The translations under genes and the position numbers were made by a program. Positions 29,101 to 36,983 of a stretch of 64,000 nt of DNA are shown piece after piece; position 1 is the stretch's first letter, and each line of letters begins with the position of its first letter. The notes below the pieces were generated by a model that was not told the origin of the DNA, searched no databases, and saw only the letters and a program-made list of their open reading frames with translations. The stretch spans positions 1-64,000 of the forward strand of contig JAUIHP010000028.1 in NCBI GenBank assembly GCA_030431975.1, written 5' to 3'. The DNA comes from a bacterium. Its GTDB lineage: Bacteria > Eisenbacteria > RBG-16-71-46 > CAIMUX01.

Positions 29101-29587
29101 CGAGGTGGTCACCCAGCTGCTCGCGAACGTACTGGGCCCTTAGCCAATAGGTCTCGGCCGGGCCGGGTTCGTCCAGAACCTTGTGGGCGGAACCGAGAAG
29201 GTCAAGGCACTCGGCGAGTTCGAGCGAGGGTACCGACGGCGCACAGAGGTCCAGGGCCTGCAGGCCACACTCTTTGGCCCGCTCCCCGTCTCCGTTTTCG
29301 ACGTAGGTTTGTCCGGCTCCGAGAAGGAGGGCGGCAAGGTTCGTCCCGTCCTTCGGGAGTTGCGCCGACACGGGGGAGTGGCCGGGCGGTGATGGGCCCT
29401 GCTGCGTCGCGCCTTCGGATGCTCTTCGTCTCGTTGCCAAGCACACCCCCCGAGGAAGTAGAAGCGAGTATAGCGAAGCGTCCACTGCGAAGCCTTCGCT
29501 TTCGTAATCTGCTGCGGAGGAAGCGTTTCGACGCGGATCTTCCGAATCGCGCGGTTCGTTCGTTTTGTGCTTTTCGTAGTTTTTCAC
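26183..29587 (-). CDS. TPR-domain sigma-54-dependent transcriptional activator
   Basis: A 1134-residue bacterial enhancer-binding protein. Residues ~85-640 are a run of TPR repeats (for example LAYNNLAVAQMHRGDYRSS, YAWTLGNLGLLCSYRGEAEE). A GAF-like segment may occupy ~650-770. The AAA+ domain starts near 797: Walker A GESGTGKE at 825-832, GAFTGA at 872-877 (the sigma-54 contact loop), Walker B TLFLDEIGD at 892-900. A Fis-type HTH is near 1083-1112. No receiver domain is seen, so the signal probably enters through the TPR/GAF part. The GTG at 29587 could be replaced by a GTG at 29446 behind CGGGGG. It is divergent from a lipoprotein gene with a -24/-12 promoter. Confidence 0.9.
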   Translation of the reverse strand: MKNYEKHKTNEPRDSEDPRRNASSAADYESEGFAVDASLYSLLLPRGVCLATRRRASEGATQQGPSPPGHSPVSAQLPKDGTNLAALLLGAGQTYVENGDGERAKECGLQALDLCAPSVPSLELAECLDLLGSAHKVLDEPGPAETYWLRAQYVREQLGDHLGAARCSCKLGTLRMAAGDLHGARRELKRSLQLSASSVPGAVRARALEQLCPVERRLGDPAAALHCLTEALRIREALGDTELISRNHYQLANIHLAQGQLTEAIAHYKQCLELFDERGDQEALALAYNNLAVAQMHRGDYRSSTRNFERARDLYTEIGESRRYAWTLGNLGLLCSYRGEAEESQRLLLECLRRLELVGDGAGQAIFMNNLGLVYRIAGKYEQAVDWARRSMQLVDELGHVEGATQPRINLALSLLALGDIDAAETLADEVTALSVESKLGGIRSEARLLQASVALARGLPDRALEHASEAESLAQEGDHPRQRAESLRVRGEALLRTGRIEEARGALLKAHEDFRSLKDLYLLSQCRSLLGELFLEASASEAAARHLRQAAEFFRRVGNATLEWNALTLLGRAEWSLSRAQALDTLASAVELARRNGLDTQVEKALAVRSELEQSPKASGREDRNLTMFQEVARILGTDADGGQALSKVAEYLQDQFSLTFVEFLRSGRETTTRWKTNEELYALEALIHTARRTNKAHFRWDDVDVSEDRRPYVATIPIPGPGPETELFLAFRGDEPSSPDAAPGNPPNLLRVLEALGAWLALLRSSAPAATATSAPSEPSVQETTATVGPAFEGMVGTSREMQQIYDSIRRVASSDASVFVHGESGTGKELVARALHNTSPRRTGPFVAISCPSIPRELIEAELFGHEKGAFTGATTHRPGQVELADKGTLFLDEIGDMDLATQTKLLRFLQEREFTRVGGRTPIRVDIRIVGATSRRLEDEIAAGRFREDLFYRINVVPIEIPPLRRRKSDTVELVRHFLHEFAVRKECAPISIEERAVELLTAYNWPGNIRELRNTIEYLVAVGSGNPIRVEDLPAKLRAAAVDEEEHESEVAASSVLRPGETLEARIMSVEGAIIRKTLEECDWNQSLAARLIGLKEPTMRYKMRRYGIRKGGRGVDSRKRNAPSPPTR

Positions 29588-29800
29588 GAGTCGGAAAGTC
29601 CTGTTTCAATCGTTCGTTGTCCGAGTTCGTAGAATCCTGCGCGTCGTCTTCCAAAGGGTTTGCCGTTGCAACGGACGACTTCCAGGTCCCGAATCTTTTT
29701 TTGATGCGTGCTGCAAACGCGGCTTGTGTACCACCCCGATCGGCAGTTCACGGCTTCCGTATCTCAAGATGTGTTCCAGCGAGGTGCGCTCTTCCTGGTG

Positions 29801-29816
29801 TGGCACGCAATTTGTG
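29801..29816 (+). promoter_or_regulatory. Sigma-54-like promoter upstream of lipoprotein 1
   Basis: TGGCACG, four bases, then TTGT matches the -24/-12 consensus TGGCACG-N4-TTGC at the exact spacing, with one mismatch in the last base. It would start transcription near 29827, about 50 bases before the ATG at 29879. It sits between this gene and the divergent sigma-54 activator. Confidence 0.55.
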
Positions 29817-29878
29817 TCGCCTTCCGCAACCACGCCTCCGCTAGGGGGCCGACTTCGCACTGAGAAGAGGGGGAAGTA

Positions 29879-30640
29879 ATGCTGATGCGCGAGAAAAACC
29901 GACGTTCGAATCCAGGGTTCGCGTTTAGATCTTTGAGCGTCCTGTTGAGTACGATGCTTTGTCTTGTCGCGTTGAACGGATGCGGCGACGAGCCCTCCCG
30001 TCCCGAGGCGAATCCGGTGACGGAGTCCGCCCTCAGTTCGGAAACAGAGTCCGATCTTCAATGGACGTACGAGCTGACCGACGATCCTGAACTCTGGATG
30101 GTCGAAAACCGGGAGGCCTTGCTCGAACCCATCGAGAAGATATTCAGCGGAGAGGAAGCTGCAGCCGAAGAAGGGCTGAAGCAGCTCATCGAGTTGGACG
30201 TGCGTGTCTATCCAGCTCTAATGGCTGAGATCTCCCGGTTTGCGGAACCGGAGTTGCGTGAGGCGATCGAGGAGAGTATCGCGGAGTACTGGCGTCAGCT
30301 GGATGCGGACGGTTCCGCGGACATCCTTCGGAAGGGGTGCTCGACGGTCGAGATCAAAGGCTCCGTGACGACTAAAGGGCCCAGTGGATTCGTTGCCTGT
30401 AATCTACTGCCCTTCTTTTGCACGTCCGGCGCCGTCCCGCCTGGGACCGTGATCGACGTCGATACGGGGGAGATGCCGTCGTGCCCCTGCGAAGGGCCGG
30501 TCATCGAGGAGTGTGTCAAGGTCCAGGGACGCGTCCGTAGTTGCGGGCTTGTTCCGGTCTGGCCTCCGCTCCAATGGATGTACCTGTGCATCGACGCCTG
30601 CGTCGACTTGAAGATCACGATCCGGCACTACGCCTGCTAA
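29879..30640 (+). CDS. Lipoprotein, family A member 1
   Basis: A 253-residue predicted lipoprotein with no recognised function. The signal peptide ends in LVALNGC. An acidic helical stretch follows: WMVENREALLEPIEKIFSGE, EEGLKQLIELDVRVYP and EPELREAIEESIAEYW. The second half is Cys-rich (eight or more Cys) and ends DLKITIRHYAC. Helical half and terminal strand recur in the proteins at 31363 and 32185, so the three form a family. GGGGGAAG precedes the ATG. A sigma-54-like promoter lies upstream. Confidence 0.78.
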   Translation: MLMREKNRRSNPGFAFRSLSVLLSTMLCLVALNGCGDEPSRPEANPVTESALSSETESDLQWTYELTDDPELWMVENREALLEPIEKIFSGEEAAAEEGLKQLIELDVRVYPALMAEISRFAEPELREAIEESIAEYWRQLDADGSADILRKGCSTVEIKGSVTTKGPSGFVACNLLPFFCTSGAVPPGTVIDVDTGEMPSCPCEGPVIEECVKVQGRVRSCGLVPVWPPLQWMYLCIDACVDLKITIRHYAC

Positions 30641-30996
30641 TCCGCAGACCTTCTCGTCGGGCTGCCCCGATGCCGGCCGCGAATGGCAAACCTCGAACTG
30701 TCGAATCCCCGGGCTTCGGTCCGAGGATTTCACGTCTCTCTTCCCAGAGACGTTCCCTCACCTCTTTTCCTCACCTCTTTTCCTCTCCTCCTCTCCTCTC
30801 CTCCTCTTTTCCTCACCTCCTCTCTCCCTCGCCTCCTTCTCTTCACCAACTTTCCTTCCCTCTTGGTTCCGAATGGCGGAGCGGGTCGAGGAGCAGTCGT
30901 CAGGAAGCGCAAAAACGCATTCGCTTGCGGAGACGGCCGAATCGAAAGCAAGCGTTCACGGCTTCGATGTCACGGAGAGTGACGTTCGTTCCCACG

Positions 30997-31032
30997 AACG
31001 GCGTTGAACGGCGTTGAACGGCCTTGAACGCC
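30997..31032. repeat. 10-bp tandem repeat
   Basis: GCGTTGAACG occurs twice in tandem (31001-31020), followed by the variant GCCTTGAACG; a partial unit precedes. Function unknown; it could be a set of protein-binding sites or simple slippage. Confidence 0.6.
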
Positions 31033-31252
31033 GCAGATGTCGGTGGCGCTCATCGCAGCGCGGCTTCACGTCGTTACTTTTTGCGAACTCACAACCCATT
31101 GCCGAATCGGGATTCACTGCCGCTCGCAGACATGTACGAATCCGCGGCCGCTTCGTGGCTTGTGACCCGGAATGACACCGGTGAGTTGTCTTGGAACGGT
31201 ACGCCTTGGTTTCGCAGGGACTTGCGTTTTCGACGCACGGACGAAACGTAGT

Positions 31253-31268
31253 TGGCACTCCCGTTGAT
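31253..31268 (+). promoter_or_regulatory. Sigma-54-like promoter upstream of lipoprotein 2
   Basis: TGGCAC at 31253-31258, five bases, then TTGAT at 31264-31268 fits the sigma-54 consensus TGGCAC-N5-TTGCW with one mismatch (C to A) and correct spacing. Predicted start is near 31279, about 85 bases ahead of the ATG at 31363. Confidence 0.55.
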
Positions 31269-31362
31269 GTCTTCCGAACTGGGCCGCTCTTTCTGGCGGC
31301 GCCCCACTTTGCAAAAGAGGAATGGCAACGTCCCAACTGCCGGGACGGATAGGAGAAACGAG

Positions 31363-32142
31363 ATGCTTGCACGCTTCAAGAACAGCGGAATGAAACGGAA
31401 CCTCACTCTTTGCCTGACAGGCATGCTGACCATGGTCGCCGCATTCGCCTGGACGGGATGCGGGGAAGAGAACGCGACGGTGTCAGGACCGGAGCCCGGA
31501 GACTCGATCGTCGATGTCACTGTCGTCGACCAGGACGCTCTTCCCCCCGAGGCGCAGGAAAAGTTGGACCTCGTGCTCGACATCTTCGACGACATCCTCT
31601 CTGAGGATCCCGACGTCGTGGCCCAGGGCTTTGACAGGTTCGACGAGCTTCAGCCCGGTAGCTACGACGCAATGGTCAACGCTCTTCACGACCTTTTTGG
31701 ATCCGCCTCTGACGAAGCCTTCTGGTCCGAGAACGGAACCGCCGTAATCGACATGCCGATGGAGTTGATGGTCCCGGAAGGCGATGGAGACCCGAAGTAC
31801 TGCATCAAGATCAAGATCATCCTCACCTTCAAGATCCACAAGGGAAGCTTCATCTGCAAAGAGTGGGGTGGACCGCGCCCGCAGGCTCCGGTCTTCCGCA
31901 GCTGCAACGAGCTTCCGAAGGACACCGTGATCACGTACCCGATCACACTGGAGTTCGAGTGCGAGCCGCTGGGCGAGTGTCAGATCGAGCACTCGAGCAT
32001 CACGACGATCTCCCTCGAAGAGCACACCTTCAAGTGGTCGAAGCCCGACGCCAACAACAATGGGAAGCCGGACTCCGAGGCCAACATCACGGTCAGCGGC
32101 TCGGCTCGCATCGAAGTCGAAGTCACGACTTGTGACAACTAG
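31363..32142 (+). CDS. Lipoprotein, family A member 2
   Basis: A 259-residue predicted lipoprotein with lipobox FAWTGC. After a Gly/Pro/Asp linker comes the family helical unit, seen as LDLVLDIFDDILSEDPDVVA and GFDRFDELQPGSYDAM. The C-terminal half is beta-rich with several Cys (KYCIKIKIILTFKIHKGSF, a CNELPKDTVITYP strand) and ends with ARIEVEVTTCDN. Function unknown. The open frame reaches 31252, but the ATG at 31363 has AGGAG seven bases upstream and begins a proper signal peptide. The next family member follows 42 bases later. Confidence 0.78.
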   Translation: MLARFKNSGMKRNLTLCLTGMLTMVAAFAWTGCGEENATVSGPEPGDSIVDVTVVDQDALPPEAQEKLDLVLDIFDDILSEDPDVVAQGFDRFDELQPGSYDAMVNALHDLFGSASDEAFWSENGTAVIDMPMELMVPEGDGDPKYCIKIKIILTFKIHKGSFICKEWGGPRPQAPVFRSCNELPKDTVITYPITLEFECEPLGECQIEHSSITTISLEEHTFKWSKPDANNNGKPDSEANITVSGSARIEVEVTTCDN

Positions 32143-32184
32143 ACCCGGCAGACACGAGATCAGAGCTTGAAAGGAGTCTGGAAG

Positions 32185-33012
32185 ATGAAACTCTCGTATT
32201 TGGCGCTTACGTGCGGGCTGGGAATCTCGATGCTTCTGTCGGCCTGCGGCGAAGCGCCGACCGAGTCCGACCTTGTCGAGTCCGACCCCTCGACGAACTT
32301 GTCGGAAGCTCCGCTGCCCCCGGGTAGCGACGGCCTGAAGTGGTCGGTCACCCACTCCGGGCAAATGGAACCGTGGATTCAGTTCTACGAGGACATGTTT
32401 CGCGGAGCCGTCGAGGATGTCGTGAGTGGAGATCCGGATCGGGCGGCCCAGGGCGCCACGGTTCTTATGGAGTTCGACTCCAACCTGTTTCCCGACGCGT
32501 TGCGAGGCTTGACCTCCGGCGCGGACCCGGAGATTCAGGCCTACGTCGAAGAAGCGATCGAGGCCTACTGGAACGGTCCGGACGGTTTGGTCGGCAGCAG
32601 CGAACTCCGAACCTTGGGCCCGGCGAACGGGTACGGTGAATCGGGTTACTCCGCGTTGGGTCCGGGCGGTGAAGTCACTTTCGAAGTCGATGGCAAGATC
32701 ACGACCCTGCCCGGCAGCAAGATCACGTTGAACATCTGGGGGTGGGGTTCGGAGGACATCAGTGTTGCGGGTGAGACGTTCACCATCGACACGAACGAGT
32801 CGCCCCACACTTGTCCGGACCTGCACTTCAAGTCGACGAACTCGGTGGAAGGGCTGGTCGTTCCCGTCAAGTTCACGGTACCCGGATACGGACCGGTTCG
32901 ATCCATTACCGTGGACCTCAAGCTGAGCATCGACCTGACATTCATCCTCCGCTACTACTCCTGTGAAGAGGAAGAAGAGGAGGAAGGTCAGGAAGACGAC
33001 AGGGAGAGGTAG
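32185..33012 (+). CDS. Lipoprotein, family A member 3
   Basis: A 275-residue predicted lipoprotein (lipobox LLSAC). The helical unit reads FRGAVEDVVSGDPDRAAQG, EFDSNLFPDALRGL, then DPEIQAYVEEAIEAYW, which lines up with member 1 (SIAEYW). A beta-rich half follows and ends IDLTFILRYYSC, like member 1's ITIRHYAC, then an acidic tail of eight Glu. The ATG at 32185 has AAGGAG eight bases upstream; an upstream TTG is discarded. It is probably cotranscribed with member 2. Confidence 0.78.
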   Translation: MKLSYLALTCGLGISMLLSACGEAPTESDLVESDPSTNLSEAPLPPGSDGLKWSVTHSGQMEPWIQFYEDMFRGAVEDVVSGDPDRAAQGATVLMEFDSNLFPDALRGLTSGADPEIQAYVEEAIEAYWNGPDGLVGSSELRTLGPANGYGESGYSALGPGGEVTFEVDGKITTLPGSKITLNIWGWGSEDISVAGETFTIDTNESPHTCPDLHFKSTNSVEGLVVPVKFTVPGYGPVRSITVDLKLSIDLTFILRYYSCEEEEEEEGQEDDRER

Positions 33013-33040
33013 CGGGCCGGAGCCGCACGATGGCCGTTTC

Positions 33041-33070
33041 ACGGAAGCCTGGACCTCACGGTTCAGGCTT
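33041..33070. terminator. Hairpin between convergent genes
   Basis: GGAAGCCTG and CAGGCTTCC form a perfect 9-bp stem with a 12-base loop in the 74-base gap between two convergent genes. The T tract is weak, so it may act as a bidirectional terminator. Confidence 0.5.
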
Positions 33071-33086
33071 CCGGGTTGGTCACGGT

Positions 33087-33629
33087 TCAGTCCTGTCGGA
33101 AGCTCAAAACCGTATTGCGGATCAGGTCCCAGTCCTTGTGAGGATCCATCCCGGCATGGAACTCGATCGCGTAGGTCTGATCTTCATAGGGGACGACGGC
33201 GACCCATTCCATGGACGAGATGCCGCCGCGGTAATGTTGCGTGATCTCCCAAGCCCAGGCCTTGTGACCTTCGATCTCGATCTCTTCGACGGCACCGTAG
33301 TCGGAGCCGCTCTGCGCCCCGCGCTTTCGGCCCCACCGTTCAGCGTGGGTGTTACGGGCCGAGCGGATCTGATCCTCGGGGACGGTTCCGGCGTAGGTCG
33401 TGATCATGATGGAGCTGTGGTCGTCGTTGGCGTCCATGGCGATCCAGCCCGACTGATCGACTTCCTGCAGATCGGCGAAGACCTTGCGTGCCGATGACGC
33501 GTTGGCATCGAAGACGAACCCTGCCGGGACGTCCTCGACGTTGGGTCCGGGTCGGTCGGGGCCCCCGCAGGAGACGGTGGCGAGGCAGGCCAGGATTCCG
33601 ATGGGTAGCTTTACGAGTCGGTTCCACAT
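33087..33629 (-). CDS. Predicted lipoprotein of unknown function
   Basis: A 180-residue lipoprotein: LVKLPIGILACLATVSC gives a lipobox at C21, then a Gly/Pro linker. The rest looks like a compact alpha/beta fold with HSSIMITTYAGTVPEDQ, EEIEIEGHKAWAWEITQHY and WVAVVPYEDQTYAIEFHAG, reminiscent of small beta-sheet proteins such as PsbP/DUF1795-type folds, though I cannot assign a family. The ATG follows a GGGGGA stretch. Convergent with the lipoprotein operon and separated from it by a hairpin. Confidence 0.65.
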   Translation of the reverse strand: MWNRLVKLPIGILACLATVSCGGPDRPGPNVEDVPAGFVFDANASSARKVFADLQEVDQSGWIAMDANDDHSSIMITTYAGTVPEDQIRSARNTHAERWGRKRGAQSGSDYGAVEEIEIEGHKAWAWEITQHYRGGISSMEWVAVVPYEDQTYAIEFHAGMDPHKDWDLIRNTVLSFRQD

Positions 33630-33676
33630 GTTGGCGATCCCCCCAGAAGTCGAGTTTCACGTCTTTGATGCCGATA

Positions 33677-33840
33677 GGTTGTGGTCGGAAGATTGCGGAC
33701 GTTCTCTTTCCAACTAGTGACGAGACAGCGTCTTTCAGAGCCAGAGGGCGAGGCCATGGCCGACGGGCGATCGTCACTGCCTTGTGGATTGCCGCTGTGG
33801 GACTTGGAGCGATGCCGTCCGCAATCTTCCGGCCACAGCC
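33677..33840 (-). repeat. Dispersed ~164-bp repeat, copy 2
   Basis: Starts GGTTGTGGTCGGAAGATTGC and ends GCAATCTTCCGGCCACAGCC, the same terminal inverted repeats as copy 1, and has the same length (164 bp). The internal AAAGACGCTGTCTCGTC block on the minus strand matches AAAGGACGCTGTGTCGTC of copy 1. It lies in the divergent gap between the lipoprotein at 33087 and the gene at 33888. Confidence 0.85.
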
Positions 33841-33887
33841 TATGGGTTATCGGAGCGTTGGGGACCTAACTTGATGGGGGAGAGACG

Positions 33888-34268
33888 ATGAGAAGACTGA
33901 ATGCTCGCCTCGCGGTGGCCGTTTCCGGCATCCTCCTCATGGCGATCGCGTTTGGCGCGGGTGTCTTTGACTCGAGGAAAGCGATCGTCATCGAGTACGG
34001 GATGCTCGGGGATGAGGCCATTGGGGCGGAGGTCTACATCGACGACGAGTTGGCCGGTACGCTCCAGTCCTTGAGTGCGGCGACCCGAACGGGGTTCGAG
34101 GTTGCGGAGGGTGCCCACGTCGTTCGTGTCGTCCATCCGGACTTCGGGAGTCGACCGCTGCGGGTCGAGACCGCCGGTTCGAGCTCTTCGGTCGTCCTTC
34201 GCCTGGACGTCGCGAGCATGCGGGACCCGGAAACCGGACGGCCGACTTCAACCTTGGTCCTCAACTAG
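33888..34268 (+). CDS. Small membrane-anchored protein, PEGA-like fold
   Basis: A 126-residue protein with one N-terminal membrane helix or uncleaved signal (VAVSGILLMAIAFGAGVF) and a beta-rich outer part. The segment IGAEVYIDDELAGTL followed by GAHVVRVVHPDFGSRPL resembles a PEGA-type carbohydrate-binding or surface-layer domain, but this is only a pattern match. It begins right after repeat copy 2, behind GGGGGAGAG. Confidence 0.55.
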   Translation: MRRLNARLAVAVSGILLMAIAFGAGVFDSRKAIVIEYGMLGDEAIGAEVYIDDELAGTLQSLSAATRTGFEVAEGAHVVRVVHPDFGSRPLRVETAGSSSSVVLRLDVASMRDPETGRPTSTLVLN

Positions 34269-34304
34269 CGACCTTCGGCGGGCTGGAGGTGAGCGCATCG
34301 GCGG

Positions 34305-36971
34305 CTAAGCCGCGATGCGAGGCTCGTTCGCCGCTTCCGGTTGAACTTCGTATCCCGGGATCGACTGCAGGTCGACGTCGTCGATCTGTTCCGGACTCAG
34401 CTTCAGATTCGCGTATTCCATGAAGATTCCTTCGCGCACGAAGAAGTCGAAGACCAGCGGGTCGAGATGTCCGCCCTCGGTCATGTGGCCCATGATTTTC
34501 AGGACCTCACTCAGTGTCTTCCCGTCCTTGTACGGACGATCCTTCGCGGTCAGCGCCTCGAACACGTCGGCCAGCGCGAGGATCCTCGCCTGGATCGGCA
34601 GCTCACCGATCTGGACTCCGTTCGGATAGCCCTTGCCGTCCATGCGCTCGTGATGGGCACCGGCGATCAACGGGACCCGCTCCAGGTTGCGCGGGTACGG
34701 CAGCTTCTCCAACATGCGGATGCTGGCCGAGGCGTGATTGCGGATGATCTGAATCTCGTCCCCGGTCAGGGTGCCTCTGGAGATCTGCAGATTCTCGATC
34801 TCGTTCTCGGTCAGGAGCGAGCGGGTTTCTCCATCTATGGTTTCGAAACGGTAGCGCTCTCCGATTTCTCGGACGCGGTTCTGCAGCTCGGGAGACATGA
34901 ACTCTCCACCGCGGTTGCTCGTCTTCAGGAACTCAAGATCCTGGTTCAGCTGCGCGAACTCGGCCTCGGCGCGGGAAAGGTCCGGCTCGACCGGATCGCT
35001 TTGGTTGTCCTTTGCCAGCAAGGCCTCGATGATCATGTCCCGACGCAGGATCTCAACCCGCTCCCCAACCATTTCGATCCGGTCCCAGATCGTCTCCAAC
35101 TTGGTCGCTTTGTCTACGACATGGACCGGAGTCACGACCTTTCCGCAGTCGTGAAGAAGCGCGGCCACCTCGAGTTCGTAGCGCTCTTCCTCGTTCAGGG
35201 TGAATCCCTTCATCGCACCTTCGGTAGCGGCGGAGGCTTTGTCCGCGATCATCATGGTGATCAGAGGGACGCGCTGACAATGCTCGTAGGTATACGGGGA
35301 CTTTTCGTCGATTGCGGTCGCGATCATCTGGCTCATGCCGTCGAAGAGATTCTTGAAGCCGGCGACCAGTCGGGACTGCGAGAGCGCAGCGCCGGCCATG
35401 GTGCAGAAGAGTGCACCCACCTCCATGCGATCCGGCGCCAGGATGCTTGCCGAGTGACCTTCCGTACGGGTCAGAATGACAAGCAAACCCTGAAACTCGT
35501 CCTCATGATCTCGGAGAGGAAGGCAGATCGCGCCCTGAAGCTGTTGGGTGGATTGCCGGGTTTCGGAAAGAGCCGCGATCAGGTCGGAATCTTCGGGAGA
35601 TACGACGACGGCGAGTTCTTTCGTCGTACGGAATCGTTCTGCCAAAGGGGTTAGCTTCCCGGGGTCAAAGCCCGAGGGGTCCAGGATCCGCGGCGCAGCG
35701 TTTTGCGAGTTTGATTTCACACCGAGGGAGGTCGGTTTCCCGGCGTTGTCGACGGGGAAGACGAACGCACCGCTCGCCCGAAAGATCTCCGTCGCGCTCT
35801 CGAGCATGATCGGGAGGATGCGATCTTCGCGGCTCTCGCCAGACAGTGTGATGCCGAAGTTCAGCAACGAACGGCGAGCCCGAAGAAGAGAGCCGAGTTT
35901 TGCCGACATGTCATTGAACGAGGTGCCGAGCTCGGCGAGTTCATCATCGGTCTCGATCTTGACCGGGGTTCCAAAGTCCTCGTTGGCGATCCGGGCCGTC
36001 GCCGCCTGGAGGACTCGGATGGGCTCGAGGTACTTTCGTATGAGCGTCGAACTGAGGAGGAACACGACGAGAAACGTAAGACCGCAAACGAGTGCGAACG
36101 AGAAGAGGAAGTCTTTGACGGGAGCCATGACGACCGATTTTGGTCGGGCTTCCGCGAAGGTCCACTCCACGTCGTACATGTACTTCAGAAACGTCGTCCA
36201 GCTGGCGCCGAGGTACGTGTCTCCGTCCGACTTCCACTCGAACTCTTCTGACGTCTTTCCTTCGGCTCGGATTGCGTCCGGATAGGGGAAGCTACCGCTC
36301 GCTGAGGCGCGGAAGAGGACTCGACCTGCGCTGTCAAAACACTGGCGTTCATCCGACTCGGCCTCGACGGCCTCATCGTTCCAGAGGAAGGCCGGGTTCA
36401 AGGTGGCGGCCACGACCCTGAGAGGGGACTCCTGGGAAGGGACGAACATGGCGACTCCGGGACGGGGGCCGTTCGTCCTGATCGTCCGAAGGATACTGTG
36501 GCCGTTGGTCAGTCGATCCCAGTCTTCGGGAGTCAGAAGGTCCGTGCCTGGGACCTGGCCCCATTCCCACGTTGTGGCATGAGCGTGGTTTAGGACCTGA
36601 ACACCGTGGAACCTCGCGCTGGCCAGGCCGGTGGGGTCGGTCGGGTCGGGGGGATCCACCGCGTTGGGAGTACTCACCGCGTCGGGAGACCCCGCCGGAT
36701 CTGGAACATCTTTGGTTTGATAGCGTAGGGACAAGACCGACTCGAGTTCGGATTGAACGACTGAAAGCCTGGAAACGAGTTCCATTCCCGTGGCCTTGAC
36801 GCTTTGACGGAGCTCCTGCTTGGCCTGCGTCTCGAGTTGACGTGTCACTCCGAAGAAAGAGAGGGCCGCGAGCAGGATCAAAGGAAGAGTGGCGCAGGCA
36901 ACGAAGAGCCCGAAGACGCGCTGGGCGATGCGGCTCCGGAGAAGTCCGTTTTCGAGTTGGAGTCGTTTCAT
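34305..36971 (-). CDS. Membrane HD-GYP phosphodiesterase with HAMP and GAF-like regions
   Basis: An 888-residue sensor. Two membrane helices (near residues 18-38 and ~280-305) bracket a ~240-residue extracytoplasmic domain; a HAMP domain follows (YLEPIRVLQAATARIANEDF), then a GAF-like region to ~540. The HD-GYP domain has LLHDCGKV (H607-D608) and HHERMDGKGYPNG (773-785), the signature of c-di-GMP phosphodiesterases. An extra ~100 charged residues separate the two motifs, more than usual. It is the last gene of an operon with a pseudopilin and a HAMP-like membrane protein. Confidence 0.88.
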   Translation of the reverse strand: MKRLQLENGLLRSRIAQRVFGLFVACATLPLILLAALSFFGVTRQLETQAKQELRQSVKATGMELVSRLSVVQSELESVLSLRYQTKDVPDPAGSPDAVSTPNAVDPPDPTDPTGLASARFHGVQVLNHAHATTWEWGQVPGTDLLTPEDWDRLTNGHSILRTIRTNGPRPGVAMFVPSQESPLRVVAATLNPAFLWNDEAVEAESDERQCFDSAGRVLFRASASGSFPYPDAIRAEGKTSEEFEWKSDGDTYLGASWTTFLKYMYDVEWTFAEARPKSVVMAPVKDFLFSFALVCGLTFLVVFLLSSTLIRKYLEPIRVLQAATARIANEDFGTPVKIETDDELAELGTSFNDMSAKLGSLLRARRSLLNFGITLSGESREDRILPIMLESATEIFRASGAFVFPVDNAGKPTSLGVKSNSQNAAPRILDPSGFDPGKLTPLAERFRTTKELAVVVSPEDSDLIAALSETRQSTQQLQGAICLPLRDHEDEFQGLLVILTRTEGHSASILAPDRMEVGALFCTMAGAALSQSRLVAGFKNLFDGMSQMIATAIDEKSPYTYEHCQRVPLITMMIADKASAATEGAMKGFTLNEEERYELEVAALLHDCGKVVTPVHVVDKATKLETIWDRIEMVGERVEILRRDMIIEALLAKDNQSDPVEPDLSRAEAEFAQLNQDLEFLKTSNRGGEFMSPELQNRVREIGERYRFETIDGETRSLLTENEIENLQISRGTLTGDEIQIIRNHASASIRMLEKLPYPRNLERVPLIAGAHHERMDGKGYPNGVQIGELPIQARILALADVFEALTAKDRPYKDGKTLSEVLKIMGHMTEGGHLDPLVFDFFVREGIFMEYANLKLSPEQIDDVDLQSIPGYEVQPEAANEPRIAA

Positions 36972-36983
36972 GCGAAGGGTCGG

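Larger units (their letters stand above)
30641..31362. other. Non-coding gap with pyrimidine tract and decamer repeat
   Basis: I see no credible gene here. It holds a small hairpin at ~30732-30753 (ACGTCTC/GAGACGT), a nearly pure C/T tract from about 30740 to 30865 made of TCCTC and TTTTCCTCACC units, a 10-bp tandem repeat at 30997-31032, and a sigma-54-like promoter at 31253. Open frames across the tract translate to low-complexity Ser/Leu/Pro and are not believable. Confidence 0.6.

Noticed and set aside
30541-31017. 158-codon plus-strand frame between lipoprotein 1 and the pyrimidine tract
   Set aside because: Starts inside the lipoprotein gene and translates the pyrimidine tract into Ser/Leu/Pro repeats; no ribosome site.
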